Positions 36,358 through 44,846 are shown, counted from the first letter of the stretch. The stretch is DNA of 64,000 bases from Amycolatopsis jejuensis (GCF_000717335.1 NZ_JNYZ01000009.1:124001-188000); one strand, 5' to 3'. Made by a program: numbers and translations. Notes: generated from the sequence alone by a model not told the origin.

Positions 36358-36940
36358 GCCGGTCCTCGCGCTCGCGGTGGCGCTAGGGGTCGCAGGCTGC
36401 TCTTCGGGCGACCCAGGCACCGCGTACCCCGTACAGACCGCGGTGAGTTCCCTGTCGCAGCAGGCGAAAGCGGCTGCATTGCCGCCTCGGCCTTCGGACC
36501 TGCCGATCGCCGGTACCGACCCGTGCACGTTGCTGGGCCAAGCGCAGCTCGACCAGCTGAAGATCACGAGCGTGCCGCGCCCGGCCGCGGATCCGCAGGA
36601 CGGGCCCACCTGTGTGTTCGACTCCAACCGCGCCGAGCCGTTCCACGCGCTGCACCTGCGCGTCGTCGGCGCGGACGTGCAGGAGTGGCTCACCGGCAAG
36701 CGGCGCAAGAACAGCATGACCACGGCGCCCGTGAGCGTCGAGGGCTACCCGGCGCTCACGAACTACCGCGCGGCAGGCACCCCCGCCGACTGTGAGGTGC
36801 TCGTCGGTGTCGCACCAGGACAGACCATGGCGGCGCAAGCGTTTGCGGTCACGGCCGGAGCGTTCAGCCAGCCGCAGTTGTGCGGGTTCGCCACCCAGGC
36901 CGCGAGCCTGGCCGTGCAGGGCCTGAAGAACCGGACCTAG
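36338..36940 (+). CDS. DUF3558-type lipoprotein
   Basis: A 200-aa predicted lipoprotein. The signal peptide has a lipobox VAGC with the lipidated Cys at residue 21. The mature domain reads LPIAGTDPCTLLGQAQLDQL and GPTCVFDSN, the DUF3558 fold with paired cysteines, common in actinobacterial envelopes. The GTG at 36338 overlaps the upstream PE-like gene by 20 nt, and the protein would face the outer side of the cytoplasmic membrane. Its role in the ESX cluster is inferred from position only. Confidence 0.85.
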   Translation: MRTASAKPVLALAVALGVAGCSSGDPGTAYPVQTAVSSLSQQAKAAALPPRPSDLPIAGTDPCTLLGQAQLDQLKITSVPRPAADPQDGPTCVFDSNRAEPFHALHLRVVGADVQEWLTGKRRKNSMTTAPVSVEGYPALTNYRAAGTPADCEVLVGVAPGQTMAAQAFAVTAGAFSQPQLCGFATQAASLAVQGLKNRT

Positions 36941-36949
36941 GGAGGGCGC

Positions 36950-38653
36950 GTGGAGATCTCCGACCTCGCGGGCAGGATCCGCGACCACCGTTTCGACGGC
37001 TGGACCGACACCGCCATCGCCGACGAGATCGAGAAGTTCGGCACCGGCGACGGAATCGGCAGCATCGGTACCGCGGTCGAGGCGTTGAAGGCCGTCGCGA
37101 CCGCGCTCGCCGGTACTGATCACACGCTGCGCGAACAGCTGTCGAAGCTCGGCGTCGAATGGCGGAGCGAGGCGGGCGGCCAGGCCGGGCAGGTGTTCTC
37201 CGACCAGGCGGGGTTCTCGCACGACGCGATGCGGAAGGTCGCGCACACCGCGGAAATGCTGTTCGCGCAAGGGGAAGCGTTCAACCGGACCAAGTTCAAG
37301 CTGCCCGACGCGGCCGCCGTGCGCAAGGGCGCGGGTGGCCTCACGCTCGGCGACACTCTACTCAGCTTCGTCGGCTTCGAAACCGATCACGCGGCGCAGG
37401 TGCACGCTGCGGAGAACGCGCGTGGGCAGGCGCTCGAGGCGTTGAACGGGTATGCCCAGCAGAGCGGCGAAAACCTGCTGTCCACGGAGACGTTGAGCCA
37501 GCCGCATGCGCTCACCATGACGCAACCTGGTGACGGGCCGAGTCCGGTCGATCGGGCGGCTTCCGCGGTCGATGTGACGCCGGATGGTCAGGTCCGGCCT
37601 GCGGTGGCTTCGGTGCAGTCGCAGTACGTAGACCCGCAGCCGGTGAGCCGGGTGGCCGATCCGCCGACGCCTGCGCACGGGACGCCGCGGCCCAATCCGG
37701 TGGTGACGGCTGGGTATTCGGCGCCGGTGCCGCGGGCGGACGGGGCTGGGGTGACTCGTGGTTCCAGTGGGGTTCCGGGTGCTGGCGGGGCGGGACGGGC
37801 TGGGGTGCCTGGGGGCTCTGGGGTGCCCGGAAGTGTTGGTGGGCCGGGGAATGCTGGTCGGCCTGGGAATGCTGGTCGGCCTGGGAGTGCTGGTGGGCCT
37901 GGGGGTGTTGGTGGGCCGGGAAGTGTTGGTGGGACCGGGAATTCCGGTGGTTCGGGAAGTTCCGGTGGGCACGGGAGTTCGCGGGTGCCTGGTGGTGCGG
38001 GATGGCGGGGCGGGGAGACCGGCAGTTTCCTTCCGGGCGGTCCGCGGGGGACCGGGGCCGACGGTGGGCTCGGTCGCGCCGAAAGTCTTGGTGGCGCAAG
38101 CGGTTCCGGGCGTTCCGGGGTCGGCAGTGGTCCGGGAAGCGGTAGCTACGCCGGAAGCGGAGGTTCGGTAGGGAACCCTGCCGGCAGCGGGGATCCGGCG
38201 TTGCAGCGTGGCCGATTGGTCGGCAGTGCACCACAATCCCCGCCGATCCCCGTTGCGGAACCCGGTGGCGCTGCGGTACCGCGAAGCGCCGGGGCATCGC
38301 CGGGCGAGATCGGGGCCGGTGCCGCCGCGCTCGGTGCAGCTGCAGGTGGAACGCTGGCCGGTGACCGAGATCGGCAGGGGCGCGGGTTCGGCGGTCCCCC
38401 GACGAAGGGTCCAGCGCGGCCGTTGCCGGTCGAAGACTTGCCCGAGGAGGAGGCGATCGCGCTGCGCAAGACCGAGCAGATCGCGCCGAAACCAGCCGAG
38501 GATGACGCGAAATTCCTCAGCCCGGCCGCGACGCAGGAGCAGGAGGACGAGGAGCACGTACGCCGCTTCGGCGTCGACGACAAGGACCTGTTCACCGACG
38601 AGCGCATGGTTTCGCGCGACGTGATCGGCGACGGAGACGTGCGCCGGCCGTGA
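36950..38653 (+). CDS. PPE-like ESX substrate with Gly-rich low-complexity middle
   Basis: A 567-aa protein. Residues 1-170 are helical and PPE-like, with LGVEWRSEAGGQAGQVF near 67-83. A long disordered centre (about 180-440) is rich in Pro, Gly and Ser, with GRPGNAGRPGSAGG-type repeats. The C-terminal ~120 residues are acidic and mixed (LPEEEAIALRKTEQ, then RFGVDDKDLFTDER). The GTG follows GGGAGGGCGC. It is probably exported or membrane-associated with the PE-like protein. No canonical PPE tripeptide is visible. Stop overlaps the EspG start by 4 nt. Confidence 0.75.
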   Translation: MEISDLAGRIRDHRFDGWTDTAIADEIEKFGTGDGIGSIGTAVEALKAVATALAGTDHTLREQLSKLGVEWRSEAGGQAGQVFSDQAGFSHDAMRKVAHTAEMLFAQGEAFNRTKFKLPDAAAVRKGAGGLTLGDTLLSFVGFETDHAAQVHAAENARGQALEALNGYAQQSGENLLSTETLSQPHALTMTQPGDGPSPVDRAASAVDVTPDGQVRPAVASVQSQYVDPQPVSRVADPPTPAHGTPRPNPVVTAGYSAPVPRADGAGVTRGSSGVPGAGGAGRAGVPGGSGVPGSVGGPGNAGRPGNAGRPGSAGGPGGVGGPGSVGGTGNSGGSGSSGGHGSSRVPGGAGWRGGETGSFLPGGPRGTGADGGLGRAESLGGASGSGRSGVGSGPGSGSYAGSGGSVGNPAGSGDPALQRGRLVGSAPQSPPIPVAEPGGAAVPRSAGASPGEIGAGAAALGAAAGGTLAGDRDRQGRGFGGPPTKGPARPLPVEDLPEEEAIALRKTEQIAPKPAEDDAKFLSPAATQEQEDEEHVRRFGVDDKDLFTDERMVSRDVIGDGDVRRP

Positions 38654-39408
38654 ACCTGGTACTGAGTGCGCTCGAATTCGACGTGCTGTGGGAATCGCTG
38701 GAGCTGGGCCGTCGTCCGTCTGCGCTTGCGGTTCCGTCGCCAGGGAGAACGCATTCCGAACGGGCGGAGCTGATCGAGACGGCGTGGGAGTCGCTGGCTG
38801 CGCGTCGGCTGGCGCGGGGTCGGCGGCCGTCCGGTGTTCTGCTGGACCAGCTGCATTTGCTGGCGCGTCCGAGCGAGGCGGTGGACGTGTGGGTGTGGGC
38901 TGACCGGGAGATCCACGGCCGAGCGGTGAGCCGGGGCAGCCAGGCTGTGCTCGGGGTGATCGACCGGGGTGAGGTGTGGTTGATCCCCGCTGATTCGGGT
39001 GCCCTGGCGGACGCCGTGGTGCCGGTGGCGGGGGTGCTCGGGGCGGGGGTCGGACAGTCGATCTCGGTGCCGCACGACAGTCTCGTCGCGGCCGATTCCG
39101 TCGCTCACGGCGAGCCGAAAGCGCTGGTCACCGCGTTGGAAGACCGTGGGCTGGACCTGTGGGAGGCGCAGGAACTGGCGGGCATGCTGGTGGGGCAGGA
39201 GGCGCGCGGCCAGTTCTGCGCGGAGCGCGTGCTGCGGGACGGGACGGTCCGCCGATCGCCGCATGTCGCGGCTTTCTACGACACCGATTCGGGCCGGTAC
39301 CTCTTCCAGCTCACCGACGATTCCGACGGCCGCACCTGGGCGACGGTGAGCCCGGCGGACAATGCGGTGCTCGCGGAACGGGTACGGGAACTCCAGTCGA
39401 CGCTGTGA
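38650..39408 (+). CDS. EspG-family ESX secretion chaperone
   Basis: A 252-aa cytoplasmic protein of the EspG/PF14011 family that binds PE/PPE dimers and delivers them to the ESX secretion machine. Features include LSALEFDVLWESLELG at the N-terminus, RPSEAVDVWVWADREIHGRAV, and the central VIDRGEVWLIPAD. Its GTG overlaps the upstream PPE-like stop in a GTGA, so production is coupled to the substrate. No ESX core gene (eccA-E, mycP) lies in the window, so it must serve a remote apparatus. Confidence 0.85.
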   Translation: MNLVLSALEFDVLWESLELGRRPSALAVPSPGRTHSERAELIETAWESLAARRLARGRRPSGVLLDQLHLLARPSEAVDVWVWADREIHGRAVSRGSQAVLGVIDRGEVWLIPADSGALADAVVPVAGVLGAGVGQSISVPHDSLVAADSVAHGEPKALVTALEDRGLDLWEAQELAGMLVGQEARGQFCAERVLRDGTVRRSPHVAAFYDTDSGRYLFQLTDDSDGRTWATVSPADNAVLAERVRELQSTL

Positions 39409-39566
39409 AAATGCGCTTTTCGGACTTTTCGGCATTTCGCTTCGCGCCCGGGTGGAACTTTCCGCTGTCCCCCGATCGGGGCTTTACAGTGATCACGGGA
39501 ACCGGCGGGCTCGCGGCGGCGTCTGACTTGCCGGGACGATACTTTTCGTGAAGGGGATGACCGACG

Positions 39567-39878
39567 GTGCCTGTCTACGACGCTGATTCGATGGCCATTG
39601 CGGCGCGTCAGGTGGAGAAGCTGAAAGACGAGTTCCGGAAGTCGAAGGACAAGCTCACCGGTATGGACCACGAGCGCGAGAGCCCGTTCGGCGGAATGGA
39701 CGGCGCCGAGGACGCGCACAGTGCGGTCGGCGAGTTCAAGAAAGGCGTGCACAGCCAGTTCGACGCCGCCGGGCAGCACATGGACGCGCTCGCCGTCGCC
39801 ATGCGCCGGGCGGCGGGCCTGATGACGGAAATGGACCAGGTCGCGAAGAGCGACATCACGGTCCACGAGGACAAGTGA
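39567..39878 (+). CDS. Type VII secretion target-like small helical protein
   Basis: A 103-aa helical hairpin-like protein (MPVYDADSMAIAARQVEKLKDEFRK, then GQHMDALAVAMRRAAGLMTEMD). It resembles the DUF2580/ESX-target family. The usual WxG is not present at the turn, where the sequence has PFGGMDG. The GTG follows AAGGGGATGACC. Spaced 158 bp from the EspG gene and 28 bp before the WXG-transglycosylase gene. Confidence 0.75.
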   Translation: MPVYDADSMAIAARQVEKLKDEFRKSKDKLTGMDHERESPFGGMDGAEDAHSAVGEFKKGVHSQFDAAGQHMDALAVAMRRAAGLMTEMDQVAKSDITVHEDK

Positions 39879-39906
39879 CCGGCGGGACGACAGGGGGAGC
39901 GAGCAC

Positions 39907-41019
39907 GTGGCACTGACCGCGAACGGTGCCGGAACGCCGGACAACTGGAAGGCGTTCACGGACAAGGTCGACAAGGTCGCGAAGCTGAACGTCGACGCCA
40001 TCACGAAGGCAGCCGACCAATTCCGCGGCGCCGCAACGGATGCCGGTGACCATTCGCAGGCGCTCGACAACACCACCAAGGCGCTCGACAGCAGCGTGTG
40101 GTCAGGTCCGGCGGCCGATTCGTTCTTCGATTACGTGCGTTCGGTACGCAGTGCCGGGGCGAAGGTGGAGGCGCACCTCGGCGACGTCGCCAACGATCTG
40201 AGCACGCTGGCGAAGAACCTGAGCGAGGTCAAGACGAAGGTCCACGACAAGCTCACCGGTGCCGAGGGCGCGGTCAACAAGCGCAACCAGGACGCGCAAA
40301 CGGCAATGGACCAGGCCAATGCCGCGGCGAAAACCGCCGCGGAGCAGAAAAAACCCGGCCCGAACCCGAATGCCGACCAGATCAAGGCGAAAGCCAAGGA
40401 AGACATCAACGGCATCACCACCGAGTGGGACGGCCAGGTGCAGACCCTGCTCGACCAGGCAAACGGGATGATCTCGCAGTCGCAGACGCTGATGAAACAG
40501 CAAATCGACGGCGGCTACGACAAGGTCCCCCTGCCGGGCAGCAACGGCAAGGTGCCCCACAGCACGGGCGGGGTGCACACGAGCCACGGCGGTGGCGGCG
40601 GTGGCGGAGGAGGAGGGGGCGGGTTGGGCCCGAGCGGTGGGCCGCCGTCGTCGCCTCCCCCGGGGAATGTGCAGCAGTGGATCCAGGAAGCGATCAAGGC
40701 ACTGCAGGCCGCCGGGGTCAACGTCACGGAAGCGGACATCCAGAACATCTGGGCAATCATCCAGCATGAGTCCGGTGGGAACCCGAATGCGATAAATAAC
40801 TGGGATTCGAATGCTGCTGCCGGGCATCCGTCCAAGGGGTTGATGCAGTGTATTGACTCCACGTTCCAGGCGCACAAGCTGCCTGGCCACGACAACATCT
40901 ACAACCCGGTGGACAACATCATCGCCGGGGTTCAGTATTCGATCGATCGGTACGGTTCGGTCGGGAATGTGCCGGGGATTCAGGCGATGGCCCATGGGGG
41001 CGCTTATCGCGGGTATTGA
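39907..41019 (+). CDS. WXG-type protein fused to a lytic transglycosylase (SLT) domain
   Basis: A 370-aa protein. Residues 1-120 resemble a WXG100 helical hairpin, with WSG at 65-67. A coiled-coil-like region and a glycine run (228-240) follow. The C-terminal SLT domain spans about 255-370, with the catalytic Glu in QHESGGNPNA (E288), then GLMQCIDSTF and DNIIAGVQYSIDRYG. There is no signal peptide, so export by type VII secretion is likely. It would cut peptidoglycan glycan chains, perhaps to open the wall for the secretion apparatus. GTG start with an upstream AGGGGGAGC. Confidence 0.88.
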   Translation: MALTANGAGTPDNWKAFTDKVDKVAKLNVDAITKAADQFRGAATDAGDHSQALDNTTKALDSSVWSGPAADSFFDYVRSVRSAGAKVEAHLGDVANDLSTLAKNLSEVKTKVHDKLTGAEGAVNKRNQDAQTAMDQANAAAKTAAEQKKPGPNPNADQIKAKAKEDINGITTEWDGQVQTLLDQANGMISQSQTLMKQQIDGGYDKVPLPGSNGKVPHSTGGVHTSHGGGGGGGGGGGGLGPSGGPPSSPPPGNVQQWIQEAIKALQAAGVNVTEADIQNIWAIIQHESGGNPNAINNWDSNAAAGHPSKGLMQCIDSTFQAHKLPGHDNIYNPVDNIIAGVQYSIDRYGSVGNVPGIQAMAHGGAYRGY

Positions 41020-41711
41020 TTGATGCGGCGGAGGCTGGCGATTGGCGGGCCGGGATCACGGGGTCGAGGCGGGCCGGGGTTGGCGGGGCGTGGACCGCGG
41101 TGGTCGAGGGCGGTGCCGGACCTGGGTGCTCGCGTGGTGGGTCGCTGGGGTCCGGTGTGGGCCGGGATTGCGGAGTCGCAGGGCGGCTGAGGGTGGTGGC
41201 GGCCGAAGGCGGCGCGGATCGAAGGGTGTGACGAGCGCGTGAGGTCGCGGACGGTGGCGCCGACGACAGCGCGGGTCATGCGCGGGCGCGGGATTGTAGG
41301 TACCGGCTAGACCAGCGAGCGGCCCGGAGGGGATCAGCGAGGCCACGAGCGACCCGGCAGGGAGCGGCGAGGTACCGGCGAGGTCGGGAGTGGCCCGGCC
41401 TGCGAGCGGCGAGGTACCGGCCATGCCCGGCAAGGGAGCGGCCTGGCCGGAGAGCGGCCTGGCCGGAGAGCGGCCTGGCCGGAGAGCGGCCCGGCCGGAG
41501 AGCGGCCCGGCCGGAGAGCGGCCCGGCCGGGGAACGGCCCGGCCGGGGAACGGCCCGGCAAGGGGAGCGGCCCGGCCGGGGAACGGCCCGGCGCCGCGGC
41601 GCGGTGGGTCGACCGTGGAGTGGGACCGCGGGCTGTGATGTCATGATCGCCGGACGTAGTGCGGGCCACAGACGTCCGCCAGGTGGCGGGGGTGCCCGTT
41701 AGCCTGGCCGC
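41020..41711. other. Repeat-rich intergenic region before the aminotransferase gene
   Basis: About 690 bp without a convincing gene. The first 400 bp are G-rich and low-complexity, and 41433-41600 is a 16-bp tandem repeat block. The right end holds TAGCCT-N6-ATG, a probable leaderless promoter for the next gene. Open frames on either strand have repeat-like Arg/Pro/Gly composition. Confidence 0.7.
41433..41600. repeat. 16-bp tandem repeat, about ten copies
   Basis: GGAGAGCGGCCTGGCC begins at 41449, 41465 and 41481 and then drifts to GGAGAGCGGCCCGGCC (41497, 41513) and GGGGAACGGCCCGGCC (41529, 41545). Partial copies lie on both sides. The unit is not a multiple of three, which argues against a coding origin. 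Confidence 0.9.
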
Positions 41712-42878
41712 ATGGTCGACATCGGTGCTTTCGGCGGGCCTGCTCTGCGGGCCGGCGTGCCTCCTTTTCACGTGATGGACGTGTTGTCTGCCGCGCAGGC
41801 TCGGCAGCGTAGTCATGGGGACCTTGTGTCGCTTGCTGCTGGGCAGCCGTCGGCGGGGGCGCCCAAGGCTGTTCTCCGTGCGGCGCGCGAGGCGGTCGAC
41901 CGGCATACCCTCGGTTACACCGAGCAGCTCGGCATTCCTGAGCTGCGGGAGGCCGTCGCCGGGCATTATCTGCGTACCTATGGCCTTGAGGTCGCTGCGC
42001 AGGACGTTGTGCTCACCACTGGGTCTTCCGGGGGCTTTCTGCTGTCCTTTCTCAGCGCGTTCGACCCCGGGGCGCGCGTTGCGATGGCCCGGCCGGGCTA
42101 TCCCGCGTACCGGAACCTGCTGAAGGTGCTCGGCTGCGAGGTCGTCGAGTTCGCCACCACCGTCGAGACCAATTTCCAGCCGACCGTCGACCAGCTCGAC
42201 CGGCTCGGGCCGCTCGACGGGCTCATCGTCGCGAGCCCGTCCAACCCCACCGGGACCGTGCTGCCGCCGGGTGAGCTGGCGGCGATCGCCGGCTGGTGTG
42301 CGTCGCGCGGGGTGCAGCTCATCAGCGACGAGATCTACCACGGCATCTCCTACGGCAAACCCCTCGAGTGTGCGTGGCAATACAGCCGCGAGGCGCTCGT
42401 GCTCGGGTCGTTCTCCAAATACTTCGCGATGACCGGCTGGCGGCTCGGCTGGATGATCGTCCCGCAGCGGCTGCATCGCTCCGTCGACGTCCTCACCGGC
42501 AACTTCACCATCTGCCCGCCCGCGTTGTCGCAGTACGCGGCGGTCGCGGCGTTCACGCCGGAGTCGTACGCCGAGGCCGACGCGCACGTCGAGCACTACC
42601 GGCGCAACCGTGACCTGCTGTTCACCGGCCTGCGCGACATCGGCCTCGACAAGCTCGCCCCCGCCGACGGCGCCTTCTACGCCTACGCCGACGTCTCCGA
42701 CCACACCACCGACAGCCTCGGCTGGTGCCAGCGCCTCCTCGCCGACACCGGCCTCGCAATCACCCCCGGCATCGACTTCGACCCGGTCGACGGTGGCCGC
42801 TACGTGCGGTTTTCCTTCGCCGGTGCCACCGAGGACGTGACCGAGGGCGTCCGCCGATTGGGGGCCTGGCTCGGGTGA
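41712..42878 (+). CDS. Class I/II pyridoxal-phosphate aminotransferase
   Basis: A 388-aa fold-type I aminotransferase. The Schiff-base lysine is in SFSKYFAMTGWRLGW (K236), with the cofactor Asp and Tyr in ISDEIYHGISY (D206, Y209) and ASPSNPTGTV at about 174-183. It resembles the actinobacterial DapC/aspartate aminotransferase-like group, but the amino donor is not certain. The ATG follows TAGCCT-N6 and no Shine-Dalgarno. Confidence 0.92.
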   Translation: MVDIGAFGGPALRAGVPPFHVMDVLSAAQARQRSHGDLVSLAAGQPSAGAPKAVLRAAREAVDRHTLGYTEQLGIPELREAVAGHYLRTYGLEVAAQDVVLTTGSSGGFLLSFLSAFDPGARVAMARPGYPAYRNLLKVLGCEVVEFATTVETNFQPTVDQLDRLGPLDGLIVASPSNPTGTVLPPGELAAIAGWCASRGVQLISDEIYHGISYGKPLECAWQYSREALVLGSFSKYFAMTGWRLGWMIVPQRLHRSVDVLTGNFTICPPALSQYAAVAAFTPESYAEADAHVEHYRRNRDLLFTGLRDIGLDKLAPADGAFYAYADVSDHTTDSLGWCQRLLADTGLAITPGIDFDPVDGGRYVRFSFAGATEDVTEGVRRLGAWLG

Positions 42879-43002
42879 AAGCCGGTCAGGGGAACCCGGA
42901 GATACCCCTGAACGTTGGCCGGATGGAGAGAGTTTCCGCGCCGCGGATGGCACGCTGGAGGGCACCGGGCCGACGTGGCGCGGGAACGGCATCGGAGGAG
43001 CC

Positions 43003-43188
43003 ATGTTCTGGAAGATCGTCGGAGCGCTCATCGTGGCCTGGATCGCCTTCATGGTGCTCGGCTCGGTGATCGGCTTCGTGTTCAAGGCCGTGCTGTGGAT
43101 CGGCATCATCGGCGGCGTGCTGTTCCTCGGCACGGCGGCGTACGGCGCGATCACCGGGAAGAAGGCGTCCAAGCGGATTTCCCGCTGA
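43003..43188 (+). CDS. Small two-helix membrane protein
   Basis: A 61-aa protein with two hydrophobic helices (residues ~4-25 and ~30-50: VGALIVAWIAFMVLGSVIG, VLWIGIIGGVLFLGTAAYG) and a basic C-terminal tail KKASKRISR. The ATG follows GGAGGAGCC. Similar small proteins are common in actinomycetes, but the function is unknown. A perfect hairpin follows. Confidence 0.85.
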   Translation: MFWKIVGALIVAWIAFMVLGSVIGFVFKAVLWIGIIGGVLFLGTAAYGAITGKKASKRISR

Positions 43189-43207
43189 CGCAGCTGGGGA
43201 CGACCTG

Positions 43208-43238
43208 GCGACGGCTCCTGCAACCCAGGAGCCGTCGC
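43208..43238 (+). terminator. Perfect 13-bp hairpin after the small membrane protein gene
   Basis: GCGACGGCTCCTG (43208-43220) and its exact reverse complement (43226-43238) with a 5-nt loop, 19 bp after the stop. No T tract follows. Confidence 0.75.
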
Positions 43239-43794
43239 AGCTCAGCGCCACGGCGCACTCGGATCAGGTCGGCTGTCCCAACGGGCGCGCACGGCGAATC
43301 GGCATGTCCCACCGGGTCTAGAAGGCAGCAGCATTCCGGCGCTGTTACCGGAAGCCGTTGAATCCGACGCGTCCGAAAGCGGCGTCCACGCCGCCGGACG
43401 AACGACGGTCAACCCGAACGTCGGCCCGGATCTGCTCGGGTGCTTCGCTGGTTTCTGCGATGTGCAAACCGGCGACAATGCGAGAAGACTTCACCGGAGT
43501 ACGGACTCGCCACCATTTCGTGAGCATCGCGACACCGAATGAGCTCAGCCCGGAAAGGTTTCCCGGGTCGAAATGAGAAAAACTTTCGGGTTGAATCTTG
43601 CGCTGACAGCACGGCCACAAGCACCGAACAATTACCCGAAAGGCTTTTCGGGGAAGGATGTTTTGCACCTGAGTACCCTGAGTTGCTGCACTCAAGTGCC
43701 CTATGGCTGGGCGGGATCGGAGTAGTAGTGTCGACTGGCAGTTGGCAAGAATCCGACCACGCACCATTTCGTGGGGAACTCACCGGGGAGATCG
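43239..43794. other. Lower-GC intergenic region upstream of the crystallin-like gene
   Basis: About 555 bp with visibly more A/T than its surroundings. It contains CCCGAAA-GGCT-TTTCGGG (43635-43652), a near-perfect inverted repeat CACCTGAGT/ACTCAAGTG (43666-43674 and 43690-43698) and a weak small open frame on the minus strand (43345-43527). No secure gene was recognised. Confidence 0.6.
43345..43527 (-). CDS. Possible 60-aa peptide, tentative
   Basis: An ATG at 43527 opens a 60-residue frame beginning MLTKWWRVRTPV and ending GGVDAAFGRVGFNGFR. By hand count, G+C at positions 1/2/3 over the last 49 codons is about 69/53/69%, a weak coding signal. There is no good ribosome binding site. It could be a small orphan peptide or chance. 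Confidence 0.22.
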   Translation of the reverse strand: MLTKWWRVRTPVKSSRIVAGLHIAETSEAPEQIRADVRVDRRSSGGVDAAFGRVGFNGFR

Positions 43795-44133
43795 ATGTTT
43801 TCGAAGGGCAAGACACTCGCAGCGGCAACGGGGGCGGCGCTGGCTTTCACCCTCGCCGTTCCGATGGGGAACGCCTCCGCTATTGATTGGGTGCAGTGCA
43901 ATAGCAAGGAGTACCTCCACCTGGTGTACGAGTATGACAGTGGTAAGGGCGCCAGCTGGGCGTGCTATGCGAACGGTGGACGGACCAATATCAACAGGTG
44001 GGTAAAGGAAATTCACACCGGAAACAACAACATCAGGTACCGAGACCACAACGGTGCCTTGATCACTTATCCGAAATGGACGGACAAGAAGTTTCCTAAA
44101 ACCGTGAACATGGACTGGATCGAGATCGTTTGA
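43795..44133 (+). CDS. Small secreted beta/gamma-crystallin-like protein
   Basis: A 112-aa exported protein. Residues 1-36 form a signal peptide (MFSKGKTLAAATGAALAFTLAVP..., cleavage near ASA). The mature part is rich in aromatic residues and Asn, with one Cys pair: WVQCNSKEYLHLVYEYD and WACYANGGRTNIN. This fits the Greek-key fold of streptomycete crystallin-like toxins and protease inhibitors. Codon use is clearly less G/C-rich than in neighbours, suggesting acquisition by transfer. The ATG at 43795 follows GGGGAGATCG. Confidence 0.75.
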   Translation: MFSKGKTLAAATGAALAFTLAVPMGNASAIDWVQCNSKEYLHLVYEYDSGKGASWACYANGGRTNINRWVKEIHTGNNNIRYRDHNGALITYPKWTDKKFPKTVNMDWIEIV

Positions 44134-44227
44134 CCCGGGGCTCGCCAGGCGGAAATCCACGCGGGAGAGCCGGGTTCTGCTCGGCATCGTGAACCACGAT
44201 CCGGTCAGGTTTGCGCACCCGAAGGCG

Positions 44228-44258
44228 CCGGGGCAGCAGGAAGAGCCTGCTGCCCCGG
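44228..44258. terminator. Bidirectional terminator between convergent genes
   Basis: CCGGGGCAGCAGG (44228-44240) and its exact reverse complement (44246-44258) with a 5-nt loop. It lies right at the stop of the HAD gene and about 100 bp past the crystallin-like gene. Confidence 0.8.
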
Positions 44259-44846
44259 TCAGCCCAACGCGGCTCGGGCAGCTTCGGTGCCATCCCATAC
44301 GTGCGCGCGGATCCCGGCTGCTCGCGCAGCCACCACATTGGACTCGCGGTCGTCGAAGAACAGGCAGTCGCCCGGTTCCGCGCTGAGGGTCTTCAACAGC
44401 AGCTGGTAGATCGTCGCGTCCGGCTTTGCGACCTTCAGGTCACCGGAGAACAGCGTGTGGCGGAACAGCTTCGCCCACTCCTGCTCGCGTACCCAGGCGC
44501 CGAACGCTGCGGGTGCGTTCGACAGCAGCGCGAGCGCTACCCCGGCTTCGGCCAGCGATTCCAGCAGGTCGAGCGACCCGGGGGCGAGCTGGCTCCAGCC
44601 GGCGACGTCGAGCGCGGTCAGCTCTGCCGACATCGCCTCGTCGACCTCCGCGCCCACCCGATCGCCGATCGACGTCCAGTACTCGAGGTCGGTGCCGCCG
44701 CGGTCGTACGCGTCCCGCAAGGCCCAGTACACGGGTTCGAACGTCTCCGGCTCGACGCCCATGGTGGCGGCCAGCTTCGGCGTCATGGAGCTGCGGGTGC
44801 TGAGCACCTCGCCGTAGTCGAACACGATCCAGTTGGTCACGAGCAT
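44259..44846 (-). CDS. HAD-superfamily hydrolase (IA type)
   Basis: A 195-aa phosphatase-like protein. The nucleophile motif reads IVFDYGEVL, with Asp10 and Gly where many HADs have a second Asp, as in the YihX-type group. Motif II is LALLSNAP, the Lys motif is in DLKVAKPDATIY, and the acidic motif is LFFDDRESNV. It probably dephosphorylates a sugar phosphate. GGGGGA lies before the ATG. It starts 10 bp after the threonine aldolase stop, so both are probably one operon. Confidence 0.9.
   Translation of the reverse strand: MLVTNWIVFDYGEVLSTRSSMTPKLAATMGVEPETFEPVYWALRDAYDRGGTDLEYWTSIGDRVGAEVDEAMSAELTALDVAGWSQLAPGSLDLLESLAEAGVALALLSNAPAAFGAWVREQEWAKLFRHTLFSGDLKVAKPDATIYQLLLKTLSAEPGDCLFFDDRESNVVAARAAGIRAHVWDGTEAARAALG

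Noticed and set aside
41334..43223. 629-residue minus-strand open frame
   Set aside because: Covers the 16-bp repeats and the antisense of the aminotransferase gene; no domain.
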